From Priapulus caudatus (Eukaryota > Priapulida > Priapulimorpha > Priapulimorphida > Priapulidae): a stretch of DNA of 29,427 nt. The position numbers and the translations under genes are program-made. The notes beneath the pieces were generated by a model. It saw only the letters and a list, made by a program, of their open reading frames with translations. It was not told the DNA's origin and searched no databases. The stretch is from positions 95,156-124,582 of the forward strand of contig NW_014577939.1 of NCBI RefSeq assembly GCF_000485595.1, written 5' to 3'. Positions within the stretch are counted from its first letter, which is position 1; each line of letters starts with the position of its first letter. This document shows, piece after piece, positions 10,801-22,800 of the stretch.

Positions 10801-13800
10801 ACTTTCCTATCTATCACAGGTACATTATCGGGTAGTGGGAACTTTGGCAATCCTAATGTGTTATCACGATATGCCGCCTGGAAAAGAAATGCACAATGAC
10901 ATTAATCCAATGCATGCATCAAGCAAAGATACTGGTATGATTAAATCATAAAATAGCTATTATGATAGTCAAAATGCATTTTCCTATCTACTATTATCTT
11001 AATTATTACGATTATTATTATATTGTTATTATTATTATTCATTATTGTTATATTTCAATTTATATTTATATTTCCTCTCTTTTTCCTTTATTTTCTTTTT
11101 CCTTTTTCCTTTTTCCTTTACCACTACATTTTCCTTGAATTTTACATTTGAAATACAATCCATTGCATTTCAACCAATTTTTAGTTTTATGTCCACTACA
11201 TTTTTTCATTTTTATTCCATTCTCCAGGTCCATTTCGTCATGGTTTTATTTCTATTTTGTTTCCATTTACTATATTTCAATATCCAATATTTTTGTCGCA
11301 TTAATCCAGCCATAGATATACACAGAATACTATCCATTAGTAATGTATCCTATATTATAAGAATACATAGTATAATCTATGCAGGGTAATCTATGCACCT
11401 AATCACAACTTGGATCTTGAATTATCCCTGCCAGGTCCCCGTGACTCATCAACAAAAGACCATCATTAAAAGGCGGTTGCCATATTCCATGTCATGTCAA
11501 CACTGAACATATTGAAAACTGCAGGCGTGACTATAATTGGGTTGGTTTTTCTCATAGAAAATTTAGAAGCATTTGCATTTACGTGGTATTAACACGTTAT
11601 CGAATTATATAACAATATACATTAGAATACGTTAAATCGTGTTCTAACTTCTAAGGCTGGCAAACGTGGTCTCAAACTCTGCTGACACAGAGTCGGTGTC
11701 AGGCACTGCGGCCCCCTGCGGCCCGTGTCACTGGCCACATACGTGACATAGTCATAGATACAATAATGTAACCCAAACCCAGGAGGATAGGGTTACAAAG
11801 CGTCCCTATCCTTTTGTGTGGAGGAAATTTAGGGAACCCCTGAGTGAATCACTCAGGGCGGTTTGCTGGTGCGTTTTCAGAGACTAGAACTTCCAAACTG
11901 GGTTTATTCTCAACACAAACCTTTCTCTGCTATATTTGAACTTACTATGTATCACAATACTCTGTATTAAACTAATATAACCTGTTACAAAAATTTGAAG
12001 TGACGAGCGGCGGATATACTGAGCGCCATTTCTGTTGACCTGTGACGTACTTCGGTTTGAAGAGCGGATTCACCGACCAATCGGAGGGCGCTGAACACTT
12101 TTCGCTTCTTCTCCTGCTGCGGCGTGTGCGGCCTAATGATGCTCGTAAACTCGCATCAGTATATAGGCGTCCTGCTGGTTTGCACGTGTTTTCTCTCGAG
12201 GTCGTTGGTGACACAGATTCCTCGAGACCACTTTCGCTTGTTGTTACCTTGGGCTATTTGACTAAAATAACTATGACGCTATGCTACGTTAAGTGGGCCG
12301 TGACGCTCGCTGCTCATGTTAGCTTGAACTAAAAATAACTATGACGTGATGTTGCTTAAGTTAAACGACCCGTGTCGCTAGGTTTTTATACTAGGTTAAT
12401 TAATTCGATATCAACGTCACTACACTACCCTCGCACTTTCAATAGTTGCGAAACATAATCTATGGAGAGCAACGTCTCGAAACATACATAAAAAATAGAT
12501 ATATCCTACCGCTGCGGCATTGAAAATTATATGTTACACACAAAAAGAAACCTCAGGTCAGCAATACTGTTATGTGATGGAAGGGATGGAAGTGATGTAA
12601 ATGAAAGGGGCTTTTGGGAGGCGAGCCAGGGGGCAAAAAAGAACAAAATAAATGAAAAACTGGACGTCCTGATTTTGTTTGTCATCTCGGTATTTTTTTT
12701 ATTAGTATTCATCACATTTTTTTTAATTTTTTTTTTCTAACGATGTTGTCATCGACAATCGTCCATCCGGGATGGATTGCCTCGAACCAATCGAGCTGGT
12801 TGTAATAATCGTCCCAATCGTCGCATTGGAAGTCGTCGTCGGCAACGTTAAAAATGTTTGGGGGTGGCGAAGGTCGTGGGCCGCCCCCAGCGCCATGGTA
12901 CATTTCCGGAAGCTCTGGCTCTGGCTCCCGGATGTAGGCCATGAGCGCTGCAAATAAATGTTCGTCGGCCTCAGCGAGGTCGGGGAACTCGGGTGTGTCA
13001 TCGTCAGTGGGGGGGTCTTCTACCGTTGAATCCGCTTCCGCGATGATAGATAGATCGCCACTGGTGATGTGCCATGAAAGGGAAAGGAAAGGTGAGTACG
13101 GGCAGCATATATATATATAGAAAAAAAAAAACGACGTGACGGGGCATAACAGTACGGCATATTAATAGTGAGTTGCAACGATCACTATGAATTCGCGAAC
13201 CTGAGAAACCAAAAGTTATGTAAATATACGCGTTACATGGGGTAAATAATAGTGTGCACACTGAGAACAAGTAGGTATCGCGTTACAAATAGTATCAATC
13301 GTAATAAGAGATGTCATAAATCGATACGCGATACATAGTTATTGTATATTATAGTACATATAACTATACATATTGAGTAAATAGAATCGTGATTTTAATT
13401 CAACGCTATCTAGTAGATTAAATAATGCTCCTTATAATGCATCAATACTACTTAGGTGTTGGCAGTGTTTTACGTTATACTGCCTTATTATCAATATTAT
13501 CATTATCGTCCCATTTCAAGGGATATGAGCGCAATTGTGTCACAGGAATCTCATCTAGGGCTTCTCTAGGTATAGAAAGGATACAAGGGTTACAAGGAAA
13601 ATAGGAATACATAGTTATACGCTTGATGTTAATTGGACGTGAGTTTACTGTCGTTTACAAGTGAGCCGTTCATGGCTCCATAGTGTACAAGCGAGCGGCA
13701 ATGGCTCCATAGTGTACAAGTGAGCGGCAATGGCTCCATTATCATAATCATATTTTACAGCTTATTCTGCTGTTTCTGCCCAACTTACGGGTATCTCATA

Positions 13801-16800
13801 TGTTCTACAGCTTAGTCTGCTGAATCTGCCCAACTTATGGGTATGGCATATGCTAAATGCAACATAACTGGATCACTTACGATTGTGGAGACGTTCCAAA
13901 ATATAGGTAAAACTCTTCTTAACACTGCCTTATTCTGTCTTTAAGGTATCTTATGTTAAGCTAACCATAGAGTCTTATAAGGCTAAATTGCGTATCCACC
14001 GTAAGAATTGTGTGACCCGTGAAGGCATAATCTTTATCAATATATCTCTTATAATCATTTATTAGATACGTGTCTCATAATCAAACTAATGTGCCGGCGT
14101 CATTAGTGTAAAGTTGTAAACATATATGGTGTTCACAACTATGTGTCTGTGTATGCCACTATACTGATAGTATCAGTATTAGTATTCACAGAATGATCGG
14201 TGAATTTGCTGGCGGCCGACGCAAATTCCCTAGCTACGTTATGACGTTGCTTGACTCACAAATCTGTTTCTTGCTAGAAAAAAATGTAGTACGCGATCCT
14301 ACACTTAATAACAGATTCGTAGAGCAACGTCTTGATCTATCAACTCTTTGAAAAAACTACCGACCAAAATCAAGCTATGTATTTCTTTAATAAGAGGTAT
14401 TCATTTAGAGATTAGGAAAATACGGAGGTATAGGGGTACACAAGGTATAGGGTATACACAATCACGAGACGTACTGGCATGAAATCAAAATACCTGTCAA
14501 GTAATATTTGCTGCGGCAATCAGAGCATTACCCAATCTACTTCAATACAAAATACGAAAGCGTTGAACTTACTCATTACTCATGATGAGAATTTGGCAGC
14601 CGTAGATCAGCACGCTGTGGCATTGAAGTGGAGTGGTTAAGATCTAGGAGTAAAACACATGGTTAAGCACTATATATACTGTTTAGCAATCTGCTGTTTG
14701 TCACGGCGCCAGTATAGAGAAGCTCGTGAGCTCGTGTGATAGCCACGTGTGATCGTCATAGTGGGTCCAGCTTCGTGTACAACAGATACGTGTGCAAATA
14801 GCACTTAAGCCACAAACAGTATAATTAATGCTATAAGTATAACCACTGAATTACTACGGTAACTCTATTCTTTAATAAACAGCATCAACATAATAAACAC
14901 ATACAGTACATATCTTATACACCAGGCACATACAGACATAGCGGCTCGGTTTTCAAATGCAGTACATATTTACGAGCGTGGAGTTCTGCAGATCGCAGGC
15001 AGGTCCTGGCGGTGTCCAATGGTGACGGTAGCGTGGTGATCCCCGCAGGTGAGATCAGCGGAACCTGTGTGCTGACAGCGTCGGGAGCTGTCAGGCACCG
15101 TGGAACCGTGTCTGTCTTCTTGTCGAAACTGTTGTCGTATTTATACAACTGGAGGAATGCATGGCCTGAGCGTGTCAAGCCTTGTTGCGTGGCGATGTGC
15201 AATCCTGTCCTTCTCCAGATTTTTATGGATAACTGAAGGTGAGAAGCTGTGGACGCTTCTTGAGTCTGGTGTGGGAATCGCGGTTAGTTCGATTCATGTT
15301 CTAATCAGTGGTAGTTTGATTGTTTGTTGATGATGTGTCGGCACGCGCCATAAACCAGTGGCGTGCGCCTCTCAGCCTCGTGGAAGGTGATAACTCTGAC
15401 AATGTTATTGTGTCACACTTTTCGCTTCTTCTCCTGCTGCGGCGTGTGCGGCCTAATGATGCTCGTAAACTCGCATCAGTATATAGGCGTCCTGCTGGTT
15501 TGCACGTGTTTTCTCTCGAGGTCGTTCGTGACACAGATTCTCGAGACCACTTTTGCTTGTTGTTACCTTGGCCTATTTGACTAAAATAACTATGACGCTA
15601 TGCTACGTTAAGCAGGCGGTGACGCTCGCTGCTCACGTTAGCTTGAACTAAAAAATAACTATGACGTGATGTTGCTTAAGTAAACGACCCGTGTCGCTAG
15701 GTTTTTATACTAGGTTAATTAATTCGATATCAACGTCACTACACGTGTAAGATTGAGAGGATACGCTTATTCCACGTAGCTGCTATATACCACGTGACAA
15801 TGGTGTTTCCCTGCCCATAACACAACTTTTGTCAAAGATTAATTGGTTGCATGGAAGTGTTTACTTCGTATGAGTTCTCTAGGCGGTAGCACACGCTTGC
15901 CATCTGTATATCGCAATAAATTTATAAACCAAATGAATCACAATTTGTGACGGTAGATGGCGCTATACCCGCTTTGATGTTTCTTAGCGATGGCGTTCGA
16001 AATAAATAGGTTATGCTATTTGTAAAAACTTTACTCTAATATAGACATTTTATCGGCAGGGTGGAGAGGAAATGCCAATTTTGGCATTAAAGATATTGTC
16101 AATAAAATCTTGTAAAACGAACCAGACGAGTGTGACACCACAGACTGTTATAAGCGTGTCATATAATATGCTATATAATTGCCAAAACCTACCTAATTTG
16201 CATACTTTTTTTTAAATATCAAAACCTTTGGCCCTTATTCATTCACATACCAAAAATGAGCAAAATCCGTTGAACCTGAACTGACTAATGGAAATTCCCA
16301 TTTTTGCCAAAAATTGCCGTGGCCTCGAAAGTACGTCGACTGGCGTGCTGCCAAAATAGGACGTTCAAACCTCTGCCATAGCAGTAACACTATACCCATT
16401 TCAAACATGTGGGTAAAACGGTTCCTAAGTTATCGTTGACCGTAGCCAAATGTTGACGGAAGGACGGACGGCTGGACGGACGTACGACAACCCATGGCAA
16501 TAGCTCATCTTGACAATGTCAAGGTGAGCTAAAAACAAGTGTGAGAGTCACAGTTACCTTGCAGATATGACTCGTCAACCACTCCCACACTGCGTCTCTT
16601 ACACAGGTGGCTGGGAGATGCCCGACAAATCCTATACCACAGAAGAGACTGCAGTCTAGTGCAGACAGTATATTTCAATTGACATTCAGCAGATTTGAAT
16701 CACAGTGCCTAACACAATCTAAAAGAGCTGTGGATTCAAAGGTTTCGTGGATTTTGTAGGCTCAACCATGCATTTAACTCATGCTGCATGTTAGAGATCC

Positions 16801-19800
16801 CAAGATGGCTTTCAGTCAGTGTCATCACTATAATGCACAAACACACTGAGACCTTCACATGCCGATGCAGTATGAATCTTAGCTATGACCACATCGCTTT
16901 CGTCACCTGATGACTCCTCTCCGTGTACTGTGGCGGTAGACCTGTCACACATGTCCCTGTTTCCCATCACGAGACTCGTATCCTGGTTCCACACCGGCTC
17001 CCTCTCTACAAAGAACTTCTCAGCCATCCCACCAGCTGCTCATGCTCGACACCGACACCTGCGTGAAGAAACCGTATCAGCGTAAGCCATTTCAGTGTGG
17101 TTCAGTAGTAACATGACAACAGTAAAAACAGCAATTGCTATATGAATATACAAAATCACGAGGAATCGTGACAATCATACATAAAATTGTTTATCTGTCT
17201 TCCCCAGTGTGGATTCTACACAGCTAATACCATCCGTGATGGAGTGTAGAAATTTTTCAGGTAAGTGAATAAAACTTTCCTATCTATCACAGGACATTAT
17301 CGGGTAGTGGGAACTTGGCAATCCTAATGTGTTATCACGATATGCCGCCTGGAAAGAAATGCACAATGACATTAATCAATGACATCAAGCAAGATACTGG
17401 TATGATTAAATCATAAAATAGCCTATTATGATAGTCAAAATGCATTTTCCTATCTACTATTATCTACGATATTATTACGATTATTATATTGTTATTATTA
17501 TATTCATTATTGTTATATTTCAATTTATATTTATATTTCCTCTCTTTTTCCTTTATTTTCTTTTCTTTTTCCTTTTCCTTACCACTACATTTCCTTTAAT
17601 TTACATTTGAAATACACCACTTGCATTTCAACTCATTTTTAGTTTTATATCCACTACATTTTTCATTTTATTCCATTCTCAGGTCCATTTCGTCATGGTT
17701 TTATTTCTATTGTTTCCATTTACTATATTTCAATATCAATATTTTTTGTCGCATTAATCAGCCATAGATATACACAGAATACTATCCATTAGTAATGTAT
17801 CCTATATTATAAGAATACATAGTATAATCTATGCACCTAATCACAACTTGGATCTTGAATTATCCCTGCCAGGTCCCGTGACTCATCAACAAAAGACGCA
17901 TCATTAAAAGGGGTTCCATATTCCATGTCATGTCAACACTGAACATATTGAAAACTGCAGGCGTGTGACTATAATTGGGTTGGTTTTCTCATAGAAAATT
18001 TAGAACATTTGGCATTTTACCGTGTATTAAACACGTTATCGAATTATATAACAATATACATTAGAATACGTTAAATCGTGTTCTAACTTCTAAGGCTGGC
18101 AAACCGTGGTCTCAAACTCTGCTGACACAGAGTCGGTGTCGGCACTGCGGCCCCTGCGGCGGCGTGTCACTGGCCACATAGTCCATTAGATACAATAAAT
18201 GTAAGCCCAAACCCATGAGGATATGGTTACTACAAAAGCGTCCCCTATCCTTTGTGTGGAGGAAATTTAGGGAACCCCTGAGTGAATCACTCAGGGGCGG
18301 TTTGCTGGTCGTTTTCAGAGACTAGAACTCAAACTGGGTTTATTCTCACACAAACCTTCTTCTGCTATATTGAAACTTTACTATGTTATCACAATACTCG
18401 TATTAAACTAATATAACTGTTTACAAAAATTTGAAGTGACGAAGCGGGCCGGATATACTGGAGGCGCCATTGTCTGTTGCGCTGTGACGTACTTCAGTTT
18501 GAAGAGGCGGATTCACCGACCAATCGGAGGGCGCTGTCGTTTGCCGGATCGCTATGCACATTCGGATTGCGTACGTCACAGGTCAACAGAAATGGGCGCT
18601 TCGAAATATCCGCCGCTTGTCACTTCGAATTTTTGTAACAGGTTATATTAGTTTAATACAGAGTATTGTGATACATAGTAAGTTCCAAGATAGCGGAGAA
18701 AGGTTTGTGTTGAGAATAAACCCAGTTTTGGAAGTTCAAGTCTCTGAAAATGCACCAGCAAACCGCCCTGAGTGATTCACTCAGGGGTTCCCTGAATTTC
18801 CTCCACACAAAAGGATAGGGACGCTTTATAACCCTATCCTCCTGGGTTTGGGTTACATTATTGTATCTACTGGCCACAGTGCACACATTTAGACAGACCG
18901 CTGCACCCACACCGGCCACCGGCACTTGGAGCGTTTCAATAAAATATAATGCTAAATAAATACAAAATCTATTTACTACCAAAGTCTTAATGTTGCTATA
19001 GGCCTACTCTCTTTCACCTATTATTGCCGACAATTTTCTGTAAATACCGTCCAAATGCTCATCTGCAACAAATGCTGGCTGCCGCCATGGTAGCTCTGCC
19101 TCTAGTACTATAGCCAGCGTACAGTTGCCGCAGGGCTATAGAACATTTTATGCCAGGTTTCGTAACTGCACCCGTCCCCCAATGCTTCCACGAAAATGGC
19201 TCACAAAAACGCAAAATGATCAGGCTTTTTAACACTTATTTATCTACATGGACATCTCACCTATCTTTTTGAACACTTTCCACAACTTTACACCTTGTAT
19301 TTACGCATTTATTCCTCAAAGTGCTAGCACTACTTGCGTTTCGTTTTCAAATGCTGTTGTGTACACGCGTGACGTCACCCAAAATGTAGACAAAACACAT
19401 GGGCAGCTATGATGCGTTTTGTGAGGCATTTTTCGTGGAAGCATTAGGGGACAGGTGCAGTTACGAAACCTGGCATAAAATGTTCTATAGCCCTGCGGCA
19501 ACTGTACACGGGCTATAGTACTAGAGCTACCGCCATGGCTGCAGCTGCACACGGACACATAAATATATACAGGTAGGAAAGCGTGCTGCCAAAATTCGCT
19601 TGACGCCTGCTTGATTTCACACGAATATAACACAAATATTCAACCATTCTACTCCATCTTTGTTTCTATTTGAAGAACAGTGTTCACTTGTTATAAAAAC
19701 ATACTGTTTGTGTTCGTAACCGAGCTGTGTCACGCGAAATCATACAAAGCCTGGCGAAATTCTCGCGTTCGCTCCCGTTGCGCAGTTTTATGTAAATGGC

Positions 19801-22800
19801 TGTCGGAATCAGGAAACACCCACCGGCGCTCTTCGTGACCTCATTTTTGCACCGCAACGCTGCAACGGTTTTGCTGGCGGCTTTGACAAGGCTCGTACGG
19901 GAGTTGGAAAGCAGCGTGGTAGTTTCCCAAAATGCAGTGCGCCGCCTAGAGCCCTGTACTTGCAGCCATTTACATAAACTGCGCAACAGGAGCGAACGCG
20001 AGAATTTCGCCAGGCTTTGTGTGATTTCGTGTGAGTCTGACACAGCTCGGTTACGAACACAGACAGTATGTTTTATAACAAGTGAACACTGTTCTTCAAA
20101 TAGAAACAAAGATGGGAGTAGAATGGTTGAATATTTGTGTTGTATTCATGTGAAATCAAGCGAGCATCGAGCGAATATTGGCAGCACGCGTTCCTACCGG
20201 CTATATATTTATGTGTCAGTGTGCAGCGGCAGCCAGCGTTTGTTGCAGATGCGCATTTGGACGGCATTTACAGGAAATTGTCGGCAATAATAGGTGAAAG
20301 AGAGTATAGAAACATTAAGACTTTGGTAGTAAATAGATTTGGTATTTATTTAGCATTATATTTTATTAAAACGCGCCTGTGGCTGCACCGGTGCCTATCG
20401 GTTTCATATTCCTGGAATCACTGATTTTTCAGGGTTAAAAATCTACGAGGAGACTAATGGGTAATGGTAGTTTTTACCTATGACTGAGCCAAATGTAAAA
20501 GGATGAACATGTCTAGTGAAATAAAAAATTGATCGAGTGTTCGCACATGATGCACCAGACACGCCTAGTTCTGCGCAAGCTAACATGGCATCGTTAATCG
20601 TCCAACGCGTTACGAACCGAGTGTGAGCGCCGTGTGTCTAGGCTTGCAAGACACCCACCAGTTCCCACAGACATCACGATTCTCGTGGGAATCGGAGCGC
20701 GAGAGTGAGCGAGTGCCCGTGACACGACGCCATGTTTGGCGTCTCGCTCAACCTCAGCAGACCGCAGCGGCTGCTGCTGGGCATCTTCGTGCTCTTCCTC
20801 GTCGTCGTCATCTGGGTCGCGTCCGCCGAACTCACGCAGTACATCTTCAAGGAGCAGGGTTTCAGCAAGCCCTACTTCACCACCTACTTCAAGACGTCGC
20901 TCTTCATGCTCTACCTGACCGGCTTCGTGTTCTGGATGCCGTGGCGGCAGCAGTGCCGCTCCGCCGCGCCCGGCGTCGTCGAACAAGCCCTCATCGCCGA
21001 CGACGTCGCCACGGCGGAGTCCGACCAGCTGATCAGCGACCCGCAGTTTGTCCCCGTGCGATTCAGCGACTCGGAGATCGAGCGGGCGAGCGGCACCGAG
21101 TCGGACGACTCGAACATGAGTCTCCCGCGCGCCGTCCGCTTCAGCAAGGTCAAGGAGGTGCGGCAGCTGTCGGAGTCACAGGGGGAGGAAGCAAACCTTG
21201 CGCGGCTCTCGTACAGCGCGTCCGTGCGAGCCGAGGAGCTCATCAAGCGCGCCGCAAACAAGCTGACCATCCGGCAGGTCGCGAAGTTCGCGCTCATGTT
21301 CTGCTTCGTGTGGTTCGCGGCGAACTGCGCGTACCAGGAGGCGATTGCGGACACGCAGCCGGGCGTCGTGAACGTTCTCGCGAGCACGTCGGGCCTCTTC
21401 ACGCTCGTCCTCGCCGCCATCTTCCCGAGCGCGGCCGCGGACAAGTTCTCGCTGTCCAAGTTCGTCGCGGTCGCGTGCAGCGTCGGCGGCGTCATCGTCG
21501 TCAGCCTCTCCGACCTGCAGCTCGACGGGAACGTGCCCACCGGCGCCATCTGGGCGCTCGTCAGCGCGATACTCTACTCGGTCTACCTCGTGCTGCTGAA
21601 GAAGAAGGCCGAGAACGAAGAACGGCTTGACATCGCGATGTTCTTCGGCTTCGTCGGGCTGTTCAACTTCGCGCTGCTCTGGCCGGGATTTCTCGCGCTG
21701 CACTACTCCGGCCGCGAGCGCTTCGAGTGGCCGACGCGGCAGCAGTGGCTCTACCTGTGCGTGAACGGCATCATCGGCACCGTGCTGTCCGAGTTTCTCT
21801 GGCTGTGGGGATGCTTCCTGACGTCGTCCCTCGTCGCGACGCTCTCGCTGAGCCTCGCGATCCCGGCGACGATCCTCACCGACGTGTTCATGAACCGCGT
21901 CGACTACTCCTGGCAATTCTTCGCCGGATCGGTGCCGGTGTTCGTGTCGTTCATCTGCGTCGCCGTGCTGTCTCACTACGAGACGTGGGACCCGATCCTC
22001 GTCGCGGTGCGCAAGCTGACTCACTGTGTGTGCCGGCGGCCCGCGCACAAGCTCACCACGCGCATGCGGGAGTTGGACGACGAACAACGCGAGAGCCTCA
22101 TAGGCACGAACAGCCACAAGTCGTGAAGCTAGGCATCGACGACGCGCACGCACGCACGCGCGTACGATTGCGTTCGTGCAAAGTGCCTAGTTTCGTTGCC
22201 TAACTATGTTCCATCATCGATCAGTTCGACGTATGCATTCCTCGTCACAAAATGCCGATTCTGTACACACACGACTTCAAGTTGCATTGCATGAATCGAT
22301 GACTTCGATGCATTAATGTCTATGTAAGCGCAATCCACCATGTTAGCATTGTTAATAATTTATTTCTTATTATGTTAAGAATAGTAGGCGTACTAAATTA
22401 TATTGCTATAAACAAACCTTACTGTTAGTGTCACGTGTAGTATATCCTAATAGTCAGTATTAACTTAGGGGAACACTAATCGTAAAAATCCTTAAATGTA
22501 CAATTTTCCTAGAAGAAAGTATTCAATTATAAATTGATCACACTGAATGCTGGTACAGGAATAATAGTAGCCCGGCTTTATTTCGAAACAATGGAAATGG
22601 TATCATGTAAACTTGTTTCGGGGTTTTGACTCACTATATGGGCTTTCTTGACAAAAACACTGGTCAGTTAGTCTTTCGGGGAAAAAAGTAAACTAATTTC
22701 CAGCAAGTACCATGTAAATTATTTGTAAACTATTTAGCATAGCGTAATTACCTAGAGTTGAAAGAATTTAGCTCAAAGGTATTTATGTGACTGAAAAATA

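Larger units (their letters stand above)
4561..12093. repeat. Tandem segmental duplication, left unit (7.5 kb)
   Basis: Starts within repeat X at ACACTTTT and runs through the X core, X copy 2, PMPCA exons 8 and 7, and part of a foldback element. It is repeated in the same order at 12094-18530. The junction at about 12093 joins GCGCTG of the foldback to the ACACTTTTCGC of repeat X. Differences between units are mostly single-base indels, plus a 1.1-kb insertion present only in this unit (8010-9156). Confidence 0.85.
12094..18530. repeat. Tandem segmental duplication, right unit (6.4 kb)
   Basis: Repeats 4561-12093 in order: partial X (12094-12425), core, X, intron, PMPCA exons 8 and 7, intron, foldback left arm. 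It lacks the 1.1-kb insertion and has frameshifted exon copies. The indel-dominated divergence affects coding and non-coding parts alike, which suggests sequencing error or an allelic copy more than long neutral decay. Confidence 0.85.

Noticed and set aside
11045-11389. 114-residue Phe/Leu/Tyr-rich frame resembling a membrane protein
   Set aside because: Produced by a TTTCC/ATT low-complexity tract; the other copy at 17428-17610 is much shorter.
19684-20290. Overlapping open frames of 141 and 164 codons on opposite strands
   Set aside because: They contain the same peptide ([12 protein letters not shown] / [12 protein letters not shown]) because the DNA is a palindrome. There is no family match, so they are not genes.
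20623-21630. 335-codon plus-strand open frame rich in Arg, Ala and His overlapping SLC35F5
   Set aside because: It is a shifted-frame shadow of GC-rich SLC35F5 coding sequence. The SLC35F5 frame has clear family motifs and this one has none.
21176-22153. 325-codon minus-strand open frame
   Set aside because: Antisense shadow of SLC35F5 caused by its G/C-ending codons; the peptide is low-complexity Arg/Glu/Asp.
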